This document shows positions 57,691 to 64,000 of a stretch of DNA of 64,000 nucleotides, one piece after another. The position numbers and the translations under genes are program-made. The stretch covers positions 1 to 64,000 of the forward strand of contig NZ_NSET01000062.1 of assembly GCF_009192945.1 (NCBI RefSeq), given 5' to 3'. How positions within the stretch are numbered: position 1 is the stretch's first letter; the number at the start of each line of letters is the position of its first letter. The DNA is from Xanthomonas maliensis (GTDB lineage Bacteria; Pseudomonadota; Gammaproteobacteria; Xanthomonadales; Xanthomonadaceae). The notes under the pieces were generated by a model. It worked only from the letters and a program-made list of their open reading frames with translations, did not search any database and had not been told where the DNA came from.

Positions 57691-58200
57691 TCAGAGCTTG
57701 AAAATGGAATCGATCGCCGCCGACGAGGATGCATCCGTCGTCGCATCGTTGGCGAAAGTGGTGATTTGATAGACCGGGGTCACCGGGTCGACCGGATCGC
57801 CCATCGCGAGCGAACCGCCGCCGATGATGCACGAATCGATGCGCCGCACATTGACCGCCTGATTCACCGACGTGGCCTTGCTGCGCGCCCAAGCCAGCGG
57901 ATCGAAGACGGTATCGCAATTTTGCTGGATATCGGTGTCCACCACCGTTGCGTCGCTGGGAGCAGCCTTTCGATTGGCGATGGCTTCGATCGACCGCTCG
58001 CTCCTGCGCGTCACGCCCTCGGCATTCTGGAACGCAATATTGGTGACCAGATAATTGGACGCCATTTTTTCCTGCATGCCGGCCACCTGCATGCCGGCGA
58101 TCCCGATCAATGCCAGCAGGATCAACATGATCAAGGCAACATAGAGCACTGCACCGCGGGGGCGGGACGGCATCGGGCGGCGACGAGCGAATGCATTCAT
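57691..58200 (-). CDS. pilX: Minor pilus assembly protein PilX
   Basis: 169-residue minor pilin of the PilX type. The N-terminal hydrophobic helix (RGAVLYVALIMLILLALIG, then AGMQEKMASN) is the PilX_N signature and has no classical G-FTLIE cut site. A Cys pair (QNC and DSC) is seen in the head. ATG at 58200, three bases after the pilW stop; an ATG nine codons later is possible. Part of the priming complex with PilV, PilW and FimT. Confidence 0.92.
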   Translation of the reverse strand: MNAFARRRPMPSRPRGAVLYVALIMLILLALIGIAGMQVAGMQEKMASNYLVTNIAFQNAEGVTRRSERSIEAIANRKAAPSDATVVDTDIQQNCDTVFDPLAWARSKATSVNQAVNVRRIDSCIIGGGSLAMGDPVDPVTPVYQITTFANDATTDASSSAAIDSIFKL

Positions 58201-58203
58201 GGG

Positions 58204-59379
58204 TCAATTCCCGAACAGGCGATTGCGCAAGGCGATCGTGGATTCGTAGGTCATGCGGTAGCGGCCATCGTTCTTGTCTGGCGGCGTGAAAGAGACGCCC
58301 AGCGCACTGGGATAACTCACAGCACTTGTCGCCCGCTCTGCTGCGGCAGGCGCCGGACTACGTGCCAGGATGCCAACCTGAACCTGCCCAACCCGCCTCC
58401 ACTGCCCCGCCGCCGTAGCATCCGTCGCAGTAGACACGTCGCTCGCAATCGCCTGGGTGCTGATATTCCCCAACGGAGGCGAAGTATTGGACATGTTCAC
58501 GGTCTGATCGAGACCGAATAGCAGCTGCATGTTCTCGATCCCTTCGACCAGCTCTTCCGGCATGCCGTAATCGTCGACGCCGTTGGACCGTGCACGCATC
58601 AGCGCCGGCTCGCCCGACGTGGCCGATGTACCGACGTAATACACCAGCGACTCTGCGCGATATAGCATCGCCTGGCCGCTGGGCCGGGTGGAGTAATTGG
58701 ACAGATTGGTCCCGGTAGCGGTGACCTGGCCGCTGGCATAGGTCCCCTTGAACACCGTGGCATGGGCACAGTCCGCAACCCCGAACAAGTTCGGTGCCGT
58801 CTGCCCGCCTTCTGTCAAACGTGATCCAGCGGTGGCATTGAAACCCACAATACTGTTGCTGCCGGTGGTCAACGTTGTGATCGGCACGCCTTCCGGGGCC
58901 AGGAAGCGCAGAACCAGGATATCGCTACCGCCGCGCGGGTTGAGCTTGGTGATCGATGCTGGCAGATTAGCCGGCACTGCCCAGTTCTCTCCAATTTTCA
59001 GGCTGCTGGAAGGAGTTGTGGGCTTTGTGTTGGGCGCTTCGTAACCTTGAATGCTGATACTGAAATCCAGCGGATGGCCCGAACCACTGGTCGCACCGGT
59101 AGTGACCACCGGGTCGCCCTCACCTCGCACGAAATGTGCCTGGTCATTGACACAGCCAAAATGCCCGGCCATGCGAATGTCGCGCTGCAGGAAATCCAGC
59201 GCGAAACGACCGTTCTCCTGTGCGCGCGCATTGCCTTCGGCCAACATCGATGCGGTACGCGACGCGGAAAACACCTGGATCACGCCCAGCATCAGCACCA
59301 GGCCGATCACCATGGCGATCATCATCTCGATCAGGCTGATGCCAGCGGCGAAACGCTTGGAGGAAAGCCGCTGCGTCAT
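58204..59379 (-). CDS. pilW: Minor pilin PilW
   Basis: 391-residue minor pilin. Prepilin site after G13 in AAGISLIEMMIAMVIGLVLM with Glu at +5 (E18). RTASMLAEGNARAQENGRFALDFLQRDIRMAGHFGC is typical of PilW. The ATG at 59379 overlaps the pilV stop (ATGA). Confidence 0.94.
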   Translation of the reverse strand: MTQRLSSKRFAAGISLIEMMIAMVIGLVLMLGVIQVFSASRTASMLAEGNARAQENGRFALDFLQRDIRMAGHFGCVNDQAHFVRGEGDPVVTTGATSGSGHPLDFSISIQGYEAPNTKPTTPSSSLKIGENWAVPANLPASITKLNPRGGSDILVLRFLAPEGVPITTLTTGSNSIVGFNATAGSRLTEGGQTAPNLFGVADCAHATVFKGTYASGQVTATGTNLSNYSTRPSGQAMLYRAESLVYYVGTSATSGEPALMRARSNGVDDYGMPEELVEGIENMQLLFGLDQTVNMSNTSPPLGNISTQAIASDVSTATDATAAGQWRRVGQVQVGILARSPAPAAAERATSAVSYPSALGVSFTPPDKNDGRYRMTYESTIALRNRLFGN

Positions 59380-59852
59380 AACTGCGATACCAGGGTGAAG
59401 GTGGTCTGGGCGTTGGGGTTGCTGGCGTCCCAGCGCTGATCCCCCCAACTGATACCAACGGTGACTTGGCCGTTGTTATTGAGCACCGTCGCGCTGGCAC
59501 CCTCGCCCAATGCGCGCACGACCTGGCATTTCCAGCGCGCAATATTGTCGGCGATGGAGACAGTCCCGATAGGCCGAGTGCAGCTGGCAGCAGTCACCGT
59601 ATTGGCGGCGAAAGTGGCATCCGTATACCAGGCCGACTGGAAGCGATTGCTCCGCATCTGGTCCAGCAGGTCATACGCCAGATTAGTGGCCTGGGTGCGG
59701 TAATTGGAACTTTGCACGAACCGCACATTCGTCGTCTGCAATAGCGCAAAGCCGAGCAGGCCAAATGCGAGGACGATGATGGCGATCAGCACCTCAAGCA
59801 GACTGAATCCCTTGGCGCGAGAGGACGAAACTAGGGGACGGAGACGCATCAT
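59376..59852 (-). CDS. pilV: Minor pilin PilV
   Basis: 158-residue minor pilin. Prepilin site after G15 in RAKGFSLLEVLIAIIVLAFGLLG with Glu at +5 (E20). NYRTQATNLAYDLLDQMRSNR follows the helix, as in PilV. The first of two adjacent ATGs (59852) overlaps the fimT stop (ATGA) and the end overlaps pilW (ATGA), so translation is coupled. Confidence 0.94.
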   Translation of the reverse strand: MMRLRPLVSSSRAKGFSLLEVLIAIIVLAFGLLGFALLQTTNVRFVQSSNYRTQATNLAYDLLDQMRSNRFQSAWYTDATFAANTVTAASCTRPIGTVSIADNIARWKCQVVRALGEGASATVLNNNGQVTVGISWGDQRWDASNPNAQTTFTLVSQL

Positions 59853-60364
59853 TGGCAGGCGCTCTTCTGAGACGTAATCTGACCGGCAGCATTGACGAAC
59901 AAGGTGCGCCGCAGCGCCTGCCCATCGCACGTCATCGGCTGCAGCGTGATCTGTTGATTGGTGGACGCGACCCTGCGCCCTCGCCCGTCGAAGGCGATCA
60001 CGGCACCGGACGGCCCTGTGCTGGTCAGCGCTGAGTTGATCGAGACGAAGCGCAACACCGTATCGCCGCTCTTGAACGCTCCATCGCCATCGGTATCGGC
60101 CCAGGCCAGCATTCCTGCACCCCAGTTGTTGTCGCATGCCGTCCCGGACGCGCTGCCGCAGACGCCGCCACCACGGCGATTACGAATCGCCTCACTGCGC
60201 GCAATCGACAGCAGGCCGATGGTCTCGTTGGTGCTGCTCGCCACCTGATTGGAGCGAAGCGTTCCTCGGAAGCTCGGAAATGCAATGGCGAGCAGGATCG
60301 CCAGGACGGCGATCGCAATCATGAGTTCCACGAGTGTGAAGCCGGCAGATCGGCGAAAAGACAT
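59849..60364 (-). CDS. fimT: Minor pilin FimT/FimU (GspH-type pseudopilin)
   Basis: 171-residue minor pilin, first gene of the fimT-pilV-pilW-pilX-pilY1-pilE operon. Prepilin site after G8 in SAGFTLVELMIAIAVLAILL with Glu at +5 (E13). The GspH head follows (GLLSIARSEAIRNRRGGGVC, WADTDGDGAFKSGDTVLRF). ATG at 60364. The longer upstream open frame adds no pilin-like sequence. Unlike its orphan paralogue near uvrB it keeps the +5 Glu. Confidence 0.93.
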   Translation of the reverse strand: MSFRRSAGFTLVELMIAIAVLAILLAIAFPSFRGTLRSNQVASSTNETIGLLSIARSEAIRNRRGGGVCGSASGTACDNNWGAGMLAWADTDGDGAFKSGDTVLRFVSINSALTSTGPSGAVIAFDGRGRRVASTNQQITLQPMTCDGQALRRTLFVNAAGQITSQKSACQ

Positions 60365-60534
60365 TGAACGCTCCCCAGCGTGACGTGTGCAAGATGCGAC
60401 GGCCGCCCCCCGGGCGACAAGCGCCAAGGGGACGAACGGTCGTTTTGGGGGCACCGGCGTAACCCCCGGGCCAGATACCAGCCCCCGGCCCGAGCGCCGG
60501 CCACCCCGGCCGGGCTACGGCGCGCCTTTCCAGT

Positions 60535-61920
60535 CTAGGTCACCACCCGATAGCACGGACGGTAGTCGCCCGAGATCTTCATGCGCCGCTGCTCGACGAA
60601 CGCGCGCAGCAGGGCGTCCAGGGCGGCCATGATGTCGGGGTCGCCGTGGATCTCGAACGGGCCGAACTCCTCGATGCGCCGCATGCCGTCTTCCTTGACG
60701 TTGCCGGCGACGATGCCCGAGAAGGCCCGCCGCAGGTCGGCCGCCAGCGCGGGGGCCGGCCGGCCGTGATGCAGGTCCAGGGCGGCCATCGCGGCATGGC
60801 TGGGCACGAACGGCTGCTGGTACTCCAGCGGAATGTGCACCGACCAGTTGAAGTAATAGGAGTCCTTGTGATCCTTGCGATGCGCGCGCACCTGCTGGAT
60901 CCCCTGCGACATGCGGCGAGCAACCGCCACCGGATCGCCGACGATGATTTCGTAACGCGAGGCCGCCGCATCGCCCAGGGTCAGGCGGATGAAACGGTCG
61001 ATCTGTTCGAAGTACGGCGCGGCGATGGTCGGCCCAGTCAGCACCAGCGGGAACGGCAGTGATGCGTTTTCCTCGCGCAGCAGGATACCGAGCAGATACA
61101 GGATCTCCTCGGCGGTGCCGACGCCGCCTGGGAAGACCAGGATGCCGTGACCGATACGAACGAAGGCCTCCAGGCGCTTCTCGATGTCCGGCATGATCAC
61201 CAGGTGGTTGACGATCGGGTTGGGCGACTCGGCGGCGATGATGCCCGGTTCGGTGAGGCCGATATAGCGGGTGTGGTGCTTGCGTTGCTTGGCATGGGCG
61301 ATGGTGGCGCCCTTCATCGGCCCCTTCATCGCGCCAGGGCCGCAGCCGGTGCAGATGTCCAGCCCGCGCAAGCCCAGTTCATAGCCGACCTGCTTGGTGT
61401 AGAGATATTCGTCGCGGGAGATCGAATGGCCACCCCAGCACACCACCAGATTCGGGTCGGACGGCTGCAGGATGCGCGCATTGCGCAACTGGCCGAACAC
61501 CGCGTTGGTGATGCCCTCGCTGGTCTCCAGGTCGGCGCGCTGGGCTTCCAGCTCGATCGCCATATAGGCCAGATCGCGCACCACCGCGAACAGCAGTTCG
61601 GCCACGCCATGGATGATCTCGCCATCGACGAATGCCATCGCCGGGGCGTTGCTCAGATCGATGCGGATGCCGCGATCCTGCTGGTTCACCTGGATGTCGA
61701 AATCCGGATACAGGTCGCGCGCGGCGCGCGGATCGTCGGACGCGCTGCCGCTGGTCAGTACCGCCAGCGCACAGCGACGCAGCAATTCGTGCAGACCGCC
61801 ACTGGAGGCATCGCGCAAGCGCGCCACTTCGGCCTTGGACAGCACGTCCAAGCCACCGCGCGGGTAGATCCGCGCATCCACCACCGGCAGCGCCCGCGCT
61901 GCCGTACTGCTCAGTTCCAT
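60535..61920 (-). CDS. ppnN: Nucleotide 5'-monophosphate nucleosidase PpnN (LOG family)
   Basis: 461-residue enzyme that cleaves purine and pyrimidine nucleoside monophosphates to base and ribose-5-phosphate; in E. coli it is controlled by (p)ppGpp. The central LOG-family Rossmann domain has CTGCGPGAMKGPMKGATIAH and the active-site motif PGGVGTAEEILYLLG. N- and C-terminal regulatory domains complete the long YgdH/PpnN type (about 455 residues), unlike the short cytokinin-activating LOG of plant pathogens. ATG at 61920 with AGGAG upstream. The 170 bases after its stop, up to fimT, contain GC-rich inverted repeats without a U tract. Confidence 0.92.
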   Translation of the reverse strand: MELSSTAARALPVVDARIYPRGGLDVLSKAEVARLRDASSGGLHELLRRCALAVLTSGSASDDPRAARDLYPDFDIQVNQQDRGIRIDLSNAPAMAFVDGEIIHGVAELLFAVVRDLAYMAIELEAQRADLETSEGITNAVFGQLRNARILQPSDPNLVVCWGGHSISRDEYLYTKQVGYELGLRGLDICTGCGPGAMKGPMKGATIAHAKQRKHHTRYIGLTEPGIIAAESPNPIVNHLVIMPDIEKRLEAFVRIGHGILVFPGGVGTAEEILYLLGILLREENASLPFPLVLTGPTIAAPYFEQIDRFIRLTLGDAAASRYEIIVGDPVAVARRMSQGIQQVRAHRKDHKDSYYFNWSVHIPLEYQQPFVPSHAAMAALDLHHGRPAPALAADLRRAFSGIVAGNVKEDGMRRIEEFGPFEIHGDPDIMAALDALLRAFVEQRRMKISGDYRPCYRVVT

Positions 61921-61974
61921 GTCCTACTCCTCTGGCCAACCGCCGGACTGTAGCGCACTCCCGTGCCCAAAAGA

Positions 61975-62001
61975 AAACGGCCGGGCGAAGCCCGGCCGTT
62001 T
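61975..62001 (-). terminator. Rho-independent terminator of the Oar-like receptor gene
   Basis: A perfect 12-base stem (AAACGGCCGGGC with GCCCGGCCGTTT, loop GAA) 27 bases after the receptor stop, followed on the - strand by TTTTCTTTT. Confidence 0.88.
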
Positions 62002-62028
62002 CTGAGGTACAGACTGATCCGATCAGAA

Positions 62029-64000
62029 TCAGAACTGATAGCGGAAGCCCAACTGCAGAGCCCAGCGCGAGATGCCCTTGTCGTCGTAGATGGTGGACGT
62101 ATCCGGCTCATTGAAGCGATAGACATACTTGCCCGTCGCTGCATCGATACCGCCGTATTCCACCACGCCCTTGAAGCCCGGGAACGCGTACTCATCCACG
62201 TGCCCCCACTTCTTGTTGAGCAGATTTCCAACGTTCATGACGTCGAGCCAGATCTGCGCCTTGTTGCCCTCGAAGAAGCCAGGCAGCTCCTGCTCGAGAT
62301 GCAGATCGAACTGGTTGACCCAGGAATTGCGGACCGCATTACGCCCGGCGATCTGCCCCTTGTGGGTGGACAGGTACTGGTCGTTGTTCACGTAGTTCCA
62401 GAACGCATTTTCTTCCGCAGCGCTACCGAACAGCACATCGCCACGACCTGCCGGGATGTAGAGCAGATCGTTGGCACGGCCATCGCCATTGGCGTCGTTA
62501 TCGAAGGTATAGCTATACGGACGACCGCTGCGCCCCTGGTAGACCAGGCCGAACTTGGTTGCGTAATCACCGAAGAAGGCATGCTTCCACTGCAGCGTAC
62601 CGAGGATGCTGTCCCTGATCTGATAGGCCGAGGTGGCGTTGACCTGCTCGTTCGCCTGGAAGGTCGCCACGTTCAACAGCTGCGAACCAGAGGTCGAGCT
62701 GGTCAAGGCACTGACTTCCTTGGCATTCGAGTAGGTGTACGCCAGGCTCCACGACCAATCGCTGTCGTTGAACGGCTTGCTCAGGCCGACGGTGAAACTC
62801 TGGCTTCCGCCCTTATCCGTGGGGCGCGCAATGATGGCATCGTTGAAGCTCTGGTTGCTGTTGGCGCGTGCCAACGCATTACCACTGACACGCCCCAGAT
62901 TGTCCCAGTTTGCCCGATTGCGGCCGACGGCATTCCAGTAGATATCCCGACCGTCCTGGCCGACCGCGGTCGGAGCGCCAAGATTCAGCTGCTGGTAGTA
63001 AATGGCTTCGTTGACCTTGGTAACCACGCCTTCCAAAGACGCGACGATGCCATACCAGGGCAACTCGGTATCGAACGCGAGATTTGCCTTCCACACCGAC
63101 GGCTGACTGAGATCCTTGTCGATGAAATCAACCGACTGCACACCACCGGTAGTGCCGGTCGGCTGATTGTTGACATCCGGAGTGAAACGAATGCCACCAC
63201 GCGCGATCTCGGTGGCATTGCGGAAGTTGTAGTCCGTATACGCCAGGCCGGTGTTGGAGAAGGGATTTGACAACCAAACGGATGCGGCTGCGCCCTGGAA
63301 GAGACCGACGCCACCACGCAGCTGCGTCGGACGGTCGGCATCGAAGGTGTAATTGAAGCCGAAGCGCGGCTGCCACAGGTCGTTGCCATCGAGCGTGTTG
63401 TCGTTCCGCACGCCAAAGGCGTTGAACGCCGCCTGGTTGAACTGCGGGCTGTCCGGAACCATCTGCTTGTCGTAGCGCACGCCGAACGTCAAGGTCAGAT
63501 TGCTATTGATGGCCCAGGTATCCTGCACGAACAGACCCAGGTTGCGCAGGCCCCACTTCGCCGCGATGTCATCGATATTGCCGCTGTTGGACGACGAGTA
63601 CCGGTACGACACCGGAAGGTTGGCACGGTATGCGGCAATCGAGTCGAAGCTGTAGGAGCCGAACACGCGCGGCCCGTACAGATTGAAAATATCGTTGTCT
63701 TCGTAATCGAAGCCGAACTTCACCGTGTGGTCGTTGAGGAACAGATTACCGGCGAAGAAACCATTCCAGGTCTTGGTGCGCAGCTCGTTCGCCTGGGTGT
63801 TTGCCTCGGTTCCGAGATTGACGGAATTTGCGCCAACCCGGACGTTGATCGCCGGCAATAGCGAGGGAGGCGTACGAACAGCCGAATAGTCGCGGTACGA
63901 CACCTTGGCCTCGGTTGAGAAGGTATCAGTCCAGTCGCTGAACAGCTGCGCGGTGTAGGTTTCCAGGTCGAAATCGCGCACGTAGTGATAGGAACTCAGT
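62029..64000 (-). CDS. Oar-like TonB-dependent outer-membrane receptor (3' part; start lies beyond the window)
   Basis: At least 657 residues of the barrel half of a large outer-membrane receptor; the frame is open to the right edge, so the signal, any carboxypeptidase-like domain and plug are outside the window. Barrel features: NLGLFVQDTWAINSNLTLTFGVRYDKQ, SWSLAYTYSNAKEVS, LVYQGRSGRPYSYTF, FDLHLEQELPGFF and the C-terminal WALQLGFRYQF with terminal Phe. This matches Oar/OmpA-related TonB receptors common in xanthomonads. The GTG at 63981 is internal. Substrate unknown. Confidence 0.9.
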   Translation of the reverse strand, partial: LSSYHYVRDFDLETYTAQLFSDWTDTFSTEAKVSYRDYSAVRTPPSLLPAINVRVGANSVNLGTEANTQANELRTKTWNGFFAGNLFLNDHTVKFGFDYEDNDIFNLYGPRVFGSYSFDSIAAYRANLPVSYRYSSSNSGNIDDIAAKWGLRNLGLFVQDTWAINSNLTLTFGVRYDKQMVPDSPQFNQAAFNAFGVRNDNTLDGNDLWQPRFGFNYTFDADRPTQLRGGVGLFQGAAASVWLSNPFSNTGLAYTDYNFRNATEIARGGIRFTPDVNNQPTGTTGGVQSVDFIDKDLSQPSVWKANLAFDTELPWYGIVASLEGVVTKVNEAIYYQQLNLGAPTAVGQDGRDIYWNAVGRNRANWDNLGRVSGNALARANSNQSFNDAIIARPTDKGGSQSFTVGLSKPFNDSDWSWSLAYTYSNAKEVSALTSSTSGSQLLNVATFQANEQVNATSAYQIRDSILGTLQWKHAFFGDYATKFGLVYQGRSGRPYSYTFDNDANGDGRANDLLYIPAGRGDVLFGSAAEENAFWNYVNNDQYLSTHKGQIAGRNAVRNSWVNQFDLHLEQELPGFFEGNKAQIWLDVMNVGNLLNKKWGHVDEYAFPGFKGVVEYGGIDAATGKYVYRFNEPDTSTIYDDKGISRWALQLGFRYQF

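Noticed and set aside
60380..60534. GC-rich inverted repeats between ppnN and fimT as a terminator
   Set aside because: Several short stems are possible but none is clearly dominant or followed by a U tract.
60535..61920. LOG-type cytokinin-activating enzyme (plant hormone link)
   Set aside because: Length and extra terminal domains match the PpnN nucleosidase, not the short LOG enzymes of phytopathogens.

Overview
The window is a chromosomal segment of a Xanthomonas species (Gammaproteobacteria, Xanthomonadaceae). The bases are GC-rich with strongly GC-biased third codon positions. It carries the complete xanthan gum cluster (gumB to gumM, plus gumN), which is the genus signature, and a maltodextrin-type TonB-dependent carbohydrate-utilisation locus of the kind common in xanthomonads. 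I see no phage, insertion sequence, CRISPR array or toxin-antitoxin pair. The species cannot be fixed from this sequence alone.

Layout. 1-11.4 kb (mostly + strand) is housekeeping: the 3' part of ftsY, a small unknown ORF, mutY, yggX, then on the - strand a lipoprotein gene and a LOV-domain hybrid histidine kinase, tRNA-Phe, a Blc-type lipocalin, a LEA-type lipoprotein, an acyl-CoA dehydrogenase, an HNH nuclease and dxs. 11.5-27.3 kb (- strand) is the xanthan operon, read gumB-C-D-E-F-G-H-I-J-K-L-M, followed by a DUF985 cupin and gumN. Most gum junctions overlap by 4 bases (ATGA/GTGA). The exceptions (gumC/gumD 239 bp, gumE/gumD 82 bp, gumJ/gumK 63 bp) may hold internal control elements. 27.7-35.6 kb (- strand) is the translation block thrS-infC-rpmI-rplT-pheS-pheT-ihfA-merR, ending at tRNA-Pro.

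35.9-49.9 kb is a carbohydrate locus: a LacI-family regulator, a periplasmic GH13 enzyme, an inner-membrane sugar transporter, a six-hairpin glycosidase, a GH97 glucosidase, a TonB-dependent receptor and a cytoplasmic GH13 alpha-glucosidase. Together these would take up maltodextrins across the outer membrane, trim them in the periplasm, import them and cut them to glucose. The same 13-base near-palindrome lies at three promoters of this locus and is probably the operator of the LacI regulator. 50.3-53.3 kb holds tRNA-Val, uvrB, an orphan FimT-like pseudopilin and tRNA-Asn. 53.3-60.4 kb (- strand) is the type IV pilus minor-pilin operon fimT-pilV-pilW-pilX-pilY1-pilE. 60.5-64 kb has ppnN and the 3' part of an Oar-like TonB-dependent receptor that runs off the right edge.

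The most interesting signals outside the genes are the three shared operator/promoter modules of the maltodextrin locus with a second perfect palindrome beside one of them, a candidate threonine attenuator (leader peptide plus terminator) before thrS, a terminator between rplT and pheS, an ATC start for infC, loss of both expected GX2H histidines in GumN, a FimT-like pilin lacking the +5 glutamate, and an AT-rich stretch in pilY1 next to a MIDAS-like motif.
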